A stretch of DNA of 9,146 nucleotides from an uncultured Collinsella sp. Its GTDB lineage: Bacteria; Actinomycetota; Coriobacteriia; Coriobacteriales; Coriobacteriaceae. The position numbers and the translations under genes are program-made. Below, one piece after another: positions 1 to 6,009 of the stretch (the stretch's first letter is position 1; each line of letters begins with the position of its first letter). Location: assembly GCA_900553415.1 (NCBI GenBank), contig USDH01000044.1, forward strand, positions 1 to 9,146, read 5' to 3'. The notes under the pieces are model-generated. The model was not told the DNA's origin. It searched no databases and saw only the letters and a list, made by a program, of their open reading frames with translations.

Positions 1-730
1 CCTGTATGCCGAGACGGCCATCACCGCCATCACAGCGCAAAACACACTGGGCGTCACCGCCGTGCAGGATATCTCGCCAGATATCGTCGCCGCGCAGATC
101 GACGCCGTTTTTGACGATATCCGCCCGAGCGCCGTCAAGATCGGCATGGTTTCTTCTGTCGAGATTATCGAAGTCATCGCCGACCGCTTGAGCGCCTGGA
201 ACGCACAAAATATCGTCGTCGACCCCGTTATGGTCGCCACCTCGGGCGCTCGCCTGATCGCAGAGGACGCCGCCGAAGCGCTTACACGCCGCCTGTTCCC
301 GCTGGCGACCGTCATCACGCCCAATATTCCCGAGGCCATGGCGCTGCTCGATTACGAAGTCGATTCCGAGCGCACGCAGCAAAATGCCGCCATGCTTCTC
401 ACCCGCCGCTTTGGATGCGCGTCCCTCGTTAAGGGCGGGCATTTTGTCAATGAGGCCAACGATGTGCTAGCCGAGCCCGCACCGCTCGATGACGAGGGCA
501 ACCACCTGGGCGATCCGCTCACCACGTGGTTCCGCCACAAGCGCATCGAGACCGGCAACACGCATGGCACCGGCTGCACGCTCTCGTCCGCCATCGCCTG
601 CGCGCTGGCCCGGGGCATGGATCTTGCCGACGCCGTCAACGCCGGCAAGGCCTACCTAACCGGCGCTCTGGCCGCCGGCCTGAACATGGGCAAAGGCTCC
701 GGCCCCGTCAATCACATGTGGCAGTACTAA
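1..730 (+). CDS. thiD: Hydroxymethylpyrimidine/phosphomethylpyrimidine kinase, 5' truncated by window edge
   Basis: This enzyme phosphorylates HMP and then HMP-P to HMP-PP, the pyrimidine half of thiamine, in the cytoplasm. The frame is open from base 2 and gives 242 residues. The family is usually about 265-270, so roughly 25-30 N-terminal residues with the GSDSSGGAG substrate loop lie outside the window. Ribokinase-fold landmarks are visible: TAQNTLGV near the first residues; VDPVMVATSG (about residues 73-82 of the visible part); TPNIPEA (about 106-112); VKGGH (about 143-147); and the ATP/anion-hole signature HGTGCTLSSA (about 188-197). That signature has the Cys at bases 575-577 typical of ThiD, where pyridoxal kinases have Asp. 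The C-terminus GPVNHMWQY is family-like. The stop TAA is at 728-730. The next gene is convergent, so thiD ends its transcription unit. Other thi genes could lie upstream, outside the window. Confidence 0.95.
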   Translation, partial: LYAETAITAITAQNTLGVTAVQDISPDIVAAQIDAVFDDIRPSAVKIGMVSSVEIIEVIADRLSAWNAQNIVVDPVMVATSGARLIAEDAAEALTRRLFPLATVITPNIPEAMALLDYEVDSERTQQNAAMLLTRRFGCASLVKGGHFVNEANDVLAEPAPLDDEGNHLGDPLTTWFRHKRIETGNTHGTGCTLSSAIACALARGMDLADAVNAGKAYLTGALAAGLNMGKGSGPVNHMWQY

Positions 731-739
731 AGTCCGCAA

Positions 740-778
740 CCCAAACCACCGCAAAGGACACCTTTGTGGTGGTTTGGG
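740..778. terminator. Long perfect hairpin between convergent genes, probable bidirectional terminator
   Basis: CCCAAACCACC (740-750) pairs with GGTGGTTTGGG (768-778). Inside it CAAAGG (752-757) pairs with CCTTTG (761-766), and G751 can wobble with T767, leaving only an ACA triloop. That is an 18-bp stem in a 39-base element. It sits 9 bases after the thiD stop and 6 bases before the stop of the opposing esterase gene. There is no U-run on either strand, so it is not a textbook intrinsic terminator. Tail-less hairpins are a proposed terminator or mRNA-end protector class in actinobacteria, and the position between two convergent stops fits that role. Confidence 0.7.
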
Positions 779-784
779 GTCGCG

Positions 785-1444
785 CTACTCACCGAGCATC
801 TCTTGGAGCTTGGCTGCCACGGCATGTCCCAAGCTCTCGTGGCTTTCGGGCATCATATGCAGATAGTCGATATCGCCCGGCTCGGCAAAGTCGGCGGCAT
901 TCAAAAAGTCGCAGCCAAACTGCTCGGCTACGTGCGCGTAGTACTCGGCAAAATGCTCCGAGGCCTCGGCGGAATGCTCGTCAAAATCGGTCATATACAC
1001 ATCGGCGATTTGCGGCTTAATCTTGATAGGCGCCATCAGCAAAATGCGCGGGCAGGGCGCGGCATCGGTCCAGGGAAACGCGCGGACGGCGCGAATCAGC
1101 GCCATGGCGCCACGGGCGATATCGGAAGCCGTCACGTTAAAGACCGTCTTACAGTCGTTGGTGCCCAGCATGATCACAATGGCGTCCAGCGGCTTATGGG
1201 CCTCGAGCAGCATCGGAAGCGCGCGAATGCCGTTGAGGTTGGTGTCCAGATGGCACATATCGTCGCGCACCGTCGTGCGGCCGTTGAGCCCCTCCTCAAT
1301 CACATGCCAGCCCTCGCCCAGGTCACGCTGCGCCACGCCGCACCAGCGTACATCCTGCGCATAGCGTACCGCGGTGCCATCGCGCATACCAGCCGGATCA
1401 TAGCCATAGGTGTTGCTGTCGCCAAAGCACATAACGTTTTTCAT
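785..1444 (-). CDS. SGNH/GDSL-family esterase (arylesterase/acyltransferase type)
   Basis: This 219-residue SGNH-fold hydrolase is predicted to act on small acyl esters. Block I is CFGDSNTYG with nucleophile Ser10. Block II is around EEGLNGRTT (51-58). Block III is LGTND (93-97). Block V is DYLH (193-196), giving the Asp/His of the triad. DVRWCGV, VIEEGLNGRTT and IVIMLGTND recall the Mycobacterium smegmatis acyltransferase/arylesterase MsAcT (from memory, not searched). No signal peptide or membrane segment is seen, so it is likely cytoplasmic. The ATG at 1444 is chosen because GGGGAG (1451-1456) lies 6 bases upstream. An in-frame TTG at 1462 would add six residues but has no such site. The upstream gene's terminator T-run ends only 8 bases before this ribosome site, so little room remains for a separate promoter. 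Physiological substrate unknown. Confidence 0.85.
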   Translation of the reverse strand: MKNVMCFGDSNTYGYDPAGMRDGTAVRYAQDVRWCGVAQRDLGEGWHVIEEGLNGRTTVRDDMCHLDTNLNGIRALPMLLEAHKPLDAIVIMLGTNDCKTVFNVTASDIARGAMALIRAVRAFPWTDAAPCPRILLMAPIKIKPQIADVYMTDFDEHSAEASEHFAEYYAHVAEQFGCDFLNAADFAEPGDIDYLHMMPESHESLGHAVAAKLQEMLGE

Positions 1445-1463
1445 CGTAAGCTCCCCACTCAAT

Positions 1464-1496
1464 AAAAAGCCGACGGAAGCAGCCTCTCCCGTCGGC
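1464..1496 (-). terminator. Intrinsic terminator of the PARG-like gene
   Basis: Read on the minus strand, GCCGACGG (1496-1489) pairs with CCGTCGGC (1476-1469) as a perfect 8-bp stem with a 12-base loop, followed directly by TTTTT (1468-1464). It begins 26 bases after the stop of the PARG-like gene and ends 20 bases before the esterase start. Expression of the esterase therefore needs read-through or a promoter inside the upstream gene. Confidence 0.85.
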
Positions 1497-1522
1497 TCGA
1501 CCTATCTGTCAGCACGTACCGA

Positions 1523-2653
1523 TTACAGGTACTTGCGCCAATCGTCGTCATCCTCGTCATCCTCGGCAGCGGCCTGAGCCTGCCCGGCGGCACGGGCGGC
1601 CGCAGCGCGGGCGGCAACCTGGGCATAGGACTCCTCGTTGCGCTCGGGGAAGCTTGCCAACACATGCTCGAACTTGGCGAAGTCCTCATCCCAGCGCGTA
1701 GAGGGCACAGCAAAGAAGACCTGCTTGACCTTGAAGTCGCCCGATGCGAGCTCCTTGCGGAAAATCTCGGCCACGGCCTCGGCATCAAAACCGTTGTTGT
1801 CGCAGCCCCAAGCGCCCAGTACGAGCTTCTCGCGATCCAGCTCGTCGCAGATGGCGAGCACAAAGCGGATACGGTCGCGCAGCGCGTCCAGCAGCGCATC
1901 GTCGCTCACGCGGTACTTCTGGCGTGCGCGCTTGGCATTGGGCGCGGCGGCCACGATCACATCGGCATACGCATGCACGTGGTTGCGGTCAAAACGCACC
2001 GCAGGCACTACCAGCGCACGGTTGCGGTAGAGCTCGCAGTTGATATTGCGGCGACGGTTCTCGCCATACCACTTGCGCTGCTTGTCGAGCACGTTGTACA
2101 GATACGAATCGGCGCAGAGCGTAGCCTCCTGGCCCAGATAGCCCTGGATGTAGCCGCCACCCGGGTTGGTGAACGAGGCAAAGGCGAGCACTGCCATGTC
2201 GCAGAACTGCGCATAGCCACGGCCGTTGTCCAGAATGGCCTGCGTGGCGGAGGCATCAAGCACGGTGACCTCGGGCAGGGTCGGAGCGGGCTCCTCGGCA
2301 GGCGCGGACTCGGTCTCTGCGGGTTCCTCGGCAGGCGCAGACTCGTCCGTGACCTCGGTCTCGACGGACGCAACCTCAGCGGCCTCGACCTCGGCGGACT
2401 CAGACTCCTCGGCAACCTGTTCTTCGGCGGCCACAGCAGTCTGAACCTTGGCCTTCATCGCCGCGACAAAGCCGGCAGGCATACCGTCGAATTCGCGAAC
2501 GCCGGCAAGCGAGCGCTCGATATCCTTGGCGCAGGCCTCGGACACAGCCGCCACGTGACGCTCGGCGGCCTTGGCACGGGCCTCGCGCTTGGGATTGGGC
2601 TGACCCGCGCGATTAGACCTGCGGTTACGGTTCCTGTTGTCGACGTCTGCCAT
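1523..2653 (-). CDS. Microbial-type PARG-like (TIGR02452/DUF2263) protein with disordered N-terminal extension
   Basis: The 376-residue protein has three parts. Residues 1-75 are basic then helical. Residues about 76-126 are an acidic Glu/Ala/Pro stretch with a near-repeat of ESAPAEEPA. Residues about 130-335 are the macrodomain-like domain of the TIGR02452 family, related to poly(ADP-ribose) glycohydrolase. Family landmarks are FTNPGGG (161-167), LGQEATLC (173-180), SYLYNVL (183-189) and LGAWGCDNNGFD (279-290). The PARG signature is GGG-X6-8-QEE. Here the spacing (7) is kept but it reads QEA: Glu176 is present and position 177 is Ala. The second Glu is the catalytic one in studied PARGs, so hydrolase activity is doubtful and ADP-ribose binding without cleavage is possible. 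The tail (364-376) is acidic, ending DDWRKYL. The start at 2653 has an AGGAAAGGTG ribosome site. Terminators flank the gene on both sides. The family call is firm; function is uncertain. Confidence 0.82.
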   Translation of the reverse strand: MADVDNRNRNRRSNRAGQPNPKREARAKAAERHVAAVSEACAKDIERSLAGVREFDGMPAGFVAAMKAKVQTAVAAEEQVAEESESAEVEAAEVASVETEVTDESAPAEEPAETESAPAEEPAPTLPEVTVLDASATQAILDNGRGYAQFCDMAVLAFASFTNPGGGYIQGYLGQEATLCADSYLYNVLDKQRKWYGENRRRNINCELYRNRALVVPAVRFDRNHVHAYADVIVAAAPNAKRARQKYRVSDDALLDALRDRIRFVLAICDELDREKLVLGAWGCDNNGFDAEAVAEIFRKELASGDFKVKQVFFAVPSTRWDEDFAKFEHVLASFPERNEESYAQVAARAAAARAAGQAQAAAEDDEDDDDWRKYL

Positions 2654-2719
2654 AAGTGGTCACCTTTCCTGTCGCTGCCGCTATCGGCTTTTTCTCATCC
2701 ATGATACCCCGCCGCGTAC

Positions 2720-2745
2720 AAAAAAGACGGCCCCGAAGGACCGCC
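2720..2745 (-). terminator. Intrinsic terminator of the Bax inhibitor-1 family gene
   Basis: On the minus strand GGCGGTCC (2745-2738), loop TTCG (2737-2734) and GGGCCGTC (2733-2726) form an 8-bp stem with two G-U pairs and a stable UUCG tetraloop. Six T follow (2725-2720), and AAAG precedes the stem. It starts 46 bases after the stop of the membrane protein gene and separates it from the PARG-like gene. Confidence 0.88.
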
Positions 2746-2791
2746 TTTCGCATCGATTTACACGCACGACAAGCACCGCTGCAATTTGGCA

Positions 2792-3487
2792 CTAGTCGCG
2801 ACGACCGAGAATGTTCAGGATGCGCAGGAACACGTTGATAATGTCCACGAACAGATTGGACGCCATGAGCACCGCATTGGGCAGCGTGGGCGGCACCGTC
2901 GTGGCAACATAGGTGTCGTAGCCAATAAAGCCGGCGAACACCACGATCACGATCAGGTCGGTGATGGTCTGCGAGACGCCCATAAACATCAGCACGATCT
3001 CAACCAGAATAGTGGCGAGCAGAATGCCAAAGCCGATGCCATATACGCGCTGGAAAAACTTGGGGAACGTCACGCCCAAGGCGCCAAAGACAAAGGTGAT
3101 GGCGGCCGTAGCGATAAAGGCAGTGTTGATGGTGGGCAGGTCGTAGTTGGCAAGGCCAAACGACGCGGTCAGGCCAAAGGTACTCGCAAAGATTACGTAG
3201 CCCACAAGGGACAGACCCACGGACTGCTTGCCCGCAGCAGCCGACATCATGACCATGCCGACGATGGTTAAAATAAACGAGCCAAAGACCAGCGGTAGGG
3301 CGGCGCCGCTCATCATCATGCGGGCAAACGACATGGTGCTCGTAAAGTAGGCGCCAGCGCCCATGGCGCAAAAGCCCAAGAAGATGAGGGCGGACATGGC
3401 GAGATTGTACGCGCGCGGCGACATCTCCTTGGCGCGGCTTGCGCCGGTCTCGACGGGGCCGTTCTGATAGCCCTGAATATCGTTCAT
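2792..3487 (-). CDS. Bax inhibitor-1 family integral membrane protein (YbhL/YetJ-like)
   Basis: This 231-residue polytopic protein belongs to the BI-1/TMBIM family. Studied bacterial members such as BsYetJ are pH-gated calcium leak channels; others interact with membrane proteases or are uncharacterised. Hydrophobic segments lie near residues 29-50, 62-83, 88-110, 119-139, 148-170 and 174-194, plus a final amphipathic/hydrophobic stretch at 205-227. This matches the family's six-to-seven-helix plan. Family features are GYDT (189-192; Asp191) in the sixth helix and DIINVFLRIL (215-224; Asp215) near the end. These Asp residues are candidates for the di-aspartyl pH sensor. The soluble N-terminus (1-28) is polar. 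The ATG at 3487 is chosen because AAAGGG lies about 8 bases upstream. Upstream in-frame starts to 3601 would add a basic segment overlapping the spacer and lack a ribosome site. A TACAAT-like -10 on the minus strand (3548-3543) may give it its own promoter, though no clear -35 is seen. Confidence 0.9.
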   Translation of the reverse strand: MNDIQGYQNGPVETGASRAKEMSPRAYNLAMSALIFLGFCAMGAGAYFTSTMSFARMMMSGAALPLVFGSFILTIVGMVMMSAAAGKQSVGLSLVGYVIFASTFGLTASFGLANYDLPTINTAFIATAAITFVFGALGVTFPKFFQRVYGIGFGILLATILVEIVLMFMGVSQTITDLIVIVVFAGFIGYDTYVATTVPPTLPNAVLMASNLFVDIINVFLRILNILGRRD

Positions 3488-3566
3488 ACTTCGCCCTTTC
3501 AAAAAGCGCCACGACAGCGCCGTAGGTGACAAGATCCCTGCCATTGTACCCGAATGCCGTGCGCTC

Positions 3567-3905
3567 TTACCTGCGGCGCTCGCCCTCAAGCGTGCGGTCA
3601 AACGCCCATACCCACCAACGCATCACATGCGTCTGCGAGCCATCCGCCCGCTCACGCGTTTGGTCCTCCAGATACAACTCGGTCGCATGTCCGCCAAAAC
3701 GTACCTTATAGGTTGCCGTACGAATGCCGTGAACCGTCAGGCCAAACCCGGTGGTCGAGATAATTTCGTCGATCGTAAAGCAACGGCCGTCGACCCAGCA
3801 GACGGTGACCGGCACGACTTGTCCGCCCGCAAGGATGCGGGTCACGACGTCCACATACTGCTTGTGCACGCGCCGAGTTTTGCCGTCTGTCTGTCGATAT
3901 TCCAT
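3567..3905 (-). CDS. Small uncharacterised beta-rich protein
   Basis: I do not recognise this 112-residue soluble protein with confidence. It starts with a basic, polar segment (1-15) and continues with alternating beta-like stretches: VVPVTVCWVDGRCFTIDEI (about 29-47), GFGLTVHG, ATYKVRFGG, TELYLED and RWWVWAFDR. The pattern [VT]-x-W-x-DGR-x-F-x-[IV]-D followed by Y-x-V, LYLED and a final Trp-rich strand resembles small beta-barrel hypotheticals of Firmicutes and actinobacteria (weak recollection, not a database match). No signal peptide or membrane helix. The ATG at 3905 is preceded by GGAGG with only one intervening base, unusually close. The next ATG upstream (3926) has no ribosome site and sits close to a TACAAT -10-like hexamer (minus strand, 3941-3936). 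Composition matches its neighbours. It lies 79 bases before the membrane protein gene in the same direction and could be co-transcribed. Confidence 0.65.
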   Translation of the reverse strand: MEYRQTDGKTRRVHKQYVDVVTRILAGGQVVPVTVCWVDGRCFTIDEIISTTGFGLTVHGIRTATYKVRFGGHATELYLEDQTRERADGSQTHVMRWWVWAFDRTLEGERRR

Positions 3906-4093
3906 GCCTCCTATTATCGAACGCATGTTTGCATATTGTAAAGCGAACAGACTGTGGTTTTGGGGTGTTGGGGCGCGCGCACGTGTCCTCATGGTGTGTT
4001 AGCAAAAAGAACACCCGCGGTCAACAGGGCTAATATTCATTTTTAGTGCCAAAAAATTCACTGCTCCCATCAGAACTCGGTAAAGAAACCCGC

Positions 4094-4137
4094 AGGAGGT
4101 GATACGATTTATCATGTTTTTGTAACGTGCCTGTAAA
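4094..4137 (+). promoter_or_regulatory. Putative leader/operator region of the phosphate permease
   Basis: Three signals are packed before the permease start at 4156. AGGAGGTGAT (4094-4103) is a near-maximal match to the 16S anti-SD but is far from the permease ATG. TGATA-N5-TATCA (4100-4114) is a perfect 5-bp inverted repeat that could be an operator or small hairpin, followed by TGTTTTTG. TGTAAC (4121-4126) and TGTAAA (4132-4137) are direct repeats 11 bases apart; read on the other strand they are TTTACA-N5-GTTACA, like the spacing of PhoP boxes in Bacillus. Function is inferred only. Confidence 0.3.
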
Positions 4138-4155
4138 CTTCGAGAAAGCCCATAT

Positions 4156-5205
4156 ATGGACGTAACGTTCTCAACCTTCCTCGGCCAACTTGTGTCGAAC
4201 CCAGTCCTTGCCGTCACCGTGATCCTCGCGCTCGGCGCCATCTTCGTCAATGGATGGACCGACGCACCCAACGCCATCGCGACCTGCGTCACCACGCGTT
4301 GCATGCCCGCCCGCGCCGCCATTCTCATGAGTGCCGCATTCAACTTCCTCGGCGTACTCATCATGACGCACTTTAACGCGAGCGTCGCCAACACCATCTC
4401 ACATATCGTCGACTTTGGCGGAAACAGCACCATGGCGCTCGCGTGCCTCTGCGCGGCGCTGTTCTCCATCGTCGTCTACGGCGCCACGGCATCGCGTTTT
4501 GGCATCCCCACCTCGCAAAGCCACAGCCTTATCGCCGGCCTGACCGGTGCCGCCATCGCCCTCGGCGGTGCGAGTAGTGTCAACGTCCACGAGTGGATGA
4601 AGGTCATCTACGGCCTGGCGCTCTCCATTGGCCTGGGCTTTGTCATGGGCTGGATCCTGTGCAAGCTCGTCTCGATTCTTTTCGCCGCCGCCAACAGGCG
4701 ACGCGCCAACGTTTTCTTTAAATATGCTCAGATTGCGAGTGCCGCGGCCATGAGCTTTATGCACGGCGCGCAGGATGGACAGAAGTTCATCGGCGTGCTC
4801 TTTTTAGGTGTCGCCTTCGCCAACGGCCAGACTAGCGTCGGCGACGCCGGCATCCCCATCTGGATCATGCTGCTGTGCTCGGCCACCATGGGCATCGGCA
4901 CCAGTGTGGGCGGCGAGCGCATCATCAAGTCCGTCGGCCAGAGCATGGTCAAGCTCGAAAAGTACCAGGGCTTCTCCGCCGACCTGGCGGGCGCCGCGAA
5001 CCTGCTGCTTGCCACCCTTACCGGCATCCCCGTGTCCTCCACGCACATCAAGACCTGCGCCATCATGGGCGTCGGTGCCGTCAAACGCCTCTCGGCCATC
5101 AACTTCGGCGTCGTCAAGGACATGATGTTCACCTGGTTCTTCACCTTCCCCGCCTGCGGACTCATCAGCTTTGTCATGGCCAAGCTGTTCATGATGTTCC
5201 TCTAG
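4156..5205 (+). CDS. pit: PiT-family inorganic phosphate permease
   Basis: This is a membrane symporter for inorganic phosphate or metal-phosphate. The 349 residues are at the short end of the PiT family. Two inverted halves are visible. The first carries VNGWTDAPNA (31-40), the family GANDxAN signature with Asp36 and Asn39, and GIPTSQSHSLIAG (116-128). The second carries FMHGAQDGQKF (201-211; Asp207) and the mirror GIPVSSTHIKT (290-300). Hydrophobic segments cover about 15-32, 50-70, 90-110, 122-138, 148-176, 212-222, 235-247, 280-290, 300-310 and 320-349. A basic loop (RRRANVFFK, 181-189) separates the halves. The ATG at 4156 has only a weak GAGAAAG site 7 bases away, and an in-frame stop (4123-4125) rules out a longer start. 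A PhoU-like DUF47 gene follows 67 bases later, the standard pairing. The 3' gene and phosphate-type leader suggest control by phosphate status. Confidence 0.93.
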   Translation: MDVTFSTFLGQLVSNPVLAVTVILALGAIFVNGWTDAPNAIATCVTTRCMPARAAILMSAAFNFLGVLIMTHFNASVANTISHIVDFGGNSTMALACLCAALFSIVVYGATASRFGIPTSQSHSLIAGLTGAAIALGGASSVNVHEWMKVIYGLALSIGLGFVMGWILCKLVSILFAAANRRRANVFFKYAQIASAAAMSFMHGAQDGQKFIGVLFLGVAFANGQTSVGDAGIPIWIMLLCSATMGIGTSVGGERIIKSVGQSMVKLEKYQGFSADLAGAANLLLATLTGIPVSSTHIKTCAIMGVGAVKRLSAINFGVVKDMMFTWFFTFPACGLISFVMAKLFMMFL

Positions 5206-5272
5206 CCACACCGAGCGTCCATCCGGACCGCAAAACTTCGCCCACCCGTCTTCGCCTCGAAAGGACCCACTC

Positions 5273-5896
5273 ATGGCAAAGAAACCCGATTCGTTCTACT
5301 TTGACAACTACGTCGCCTGCGCCGATCTTGCCGTCCAGGCCGCCGAGCTGCTTACCAAGATTTTCGAGAACTTCGATCCCGCGAAGATTCACGATATGCT
5401 CGACAAGATGCACGCGATCGAGCATGCGGCCGACAAGAAGCACCATGAGCTTGAGGACGCCCTGCTCACGGCCTTTATCACCCCGCTTGAGCGCGAGGAC
5501 CTGGATCTGATGAGCTGCTCGCTCGACACCGTGCTCGACCGTATCGAGGGCGTCGTGCAGCGCGTCTACTTCACCAACATCCAGAGCATCCATCCCGACG
5601 CCATCGTCATCGCCCACAAGGTGATCGACGCCTGCCGCGCCATGAAGGACCTGATGGTCGAGCTGCCTAACTACCGCAAGTCCAAGACGCTGCGCGAGCT
5701 CGTCATCCAGATCAACACCATCGAGTCCGAGGCCGACGAGCTCTATATCAACGCCATGCGTAACCTGCACGTTAACGGCAAGGACCCGCTCGAGGTCATC
5801 GCTTGGCGTGACGTGTACGCCTTCCTGGAGTACTGCGCCGACTGCTGCGAGAATGTGGCCGATGTCGTGGATTCGATTGTCATGAAGAACAGTTAA
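5273..5896 (+). CDS. DUF47 family PhoU-like phosphate transport regulator
   Basis: This 207-residue all-helical cytoplasmic protein belongs to DUF47 (PF01865), distant relatives of PhoU that accompany PiT permeases and are thought to modulate them. PhoU-type metal-binding E-x3-D patterns are seen at Glu50-Asp54 (EHAAD) and Glu151-Asp155 (ESEAD), one in each three-helix repeat. The family segment ITPLEREDLDLM is at 69-80. The C-terminal helix, CADCCENVADVVDSIVMKNS, is typical. It has no membrane segment. The start ATG at 5273 has GAAAGGA 7 bases upstream. It lies 67 bases after the permease stop with no terminator between, so the two should be one operon. The stop at 5896 is followed within 6 bases by a very long inverted repeat that may end or stabilise the transcript. 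The Cys cluster near the C-terminus (188, 191, 192) is noticeable but I attach no function to it. Confidence 0.93.
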   Translation: MAKKPDSFYFDNYVACADLAVQAAELLTKIFENFDPAKIHDMLDKMHAIEHAADKKHHELEDALLTAFITPLEREDLDLMSCSLDTVLDRIEGVVQRVYFTNIQSIHPDAIVIAHKVIDACRAMKDLMVELPNYRKSKTLRELVIQINTIESEADELYINAMRNLHVNGKDPLEVIAWRDVYAFLEYCADCCENVADVVDSIVMKNS

Positions 5897-5901
5897 TTGG
5901 G

Positions 5902-6009
5902 GGTACGTGTCCCGGCGGCGAAGGGCCGGCCACGGTTTGCTTTCTCACTCCGGCTGCTTTGCAGAGTCGTTCGAAAGTAAACCGTGGCCGGCCCTTCGCC
6001 TTACGTACC
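5902..6009. repeat. Long imperfect inverted repeat (possible REP/MITE-like element or 3' hairpin)
   Basis: The arm 5917-5944 pairs with 5973-6000: 22 perfect bases (5917-5938 with 5979-6000), one G-T wobble, then CTTTC/GAAAG. This makes a 28-bp stem around a 28-base loop that holds a small CTGC-TTT-GCAG hairpin. Outside it, after an asymmetric gap (8 bases on the left, 2 on the right), GGTACGT (5902-5908) pairs with ACGTACC (6003-6009) as terminal repeats. There is no T-run, so it is not a normal terminator, and no ORF is inside. The start 6 bases after the DUF47 stop would also let it protect or terminate that mRNA. Confidence 0.85.

Noticed and set aside
1664..2704. 346-codon open frame on the plus strand opposite the PARG-like gene
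   Set aside because: It is antisense to a gene with recognisable family motifs and a good start. Its protein is a low-complexity Leu/Gly/His/Arg mix typical of the reverse of high-GC coding sequence.
3488..3601. Longer start for the Bax inhibitor-1 family gene
   Set aside because: The extra residues are basic and unlike the family, overlap the end of the upstream gene, and lack a ribosome site. AAAGGG precedes the ATG at 3487.
785..3905. Idea that the PARG-like, esterase, BI-1 and small unknown genes form one defence or ADP-ribosylation system
   Set aside because: Terminators separate the PARG-like gene on both sides, no ADP-ribosyltransferase or toxin gene is present, and the neighbours are common unrelated families. 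The sequence gives no support beyond adjacency.
3906..3992. Longer start of the small unknown protein at 3992
   Set aside because: The additional 29 residues have no ribosome site and run through a likely promoter region; the residues are Arg/Pro/Thr-rich filler.
3992..4014. Possible hairpin GGTGT...AACACC in the divergent intergenic region
   Set aside because: Only about 5-6 pairs with a long A-rich loop and no T-run after it; not strong enough to call.
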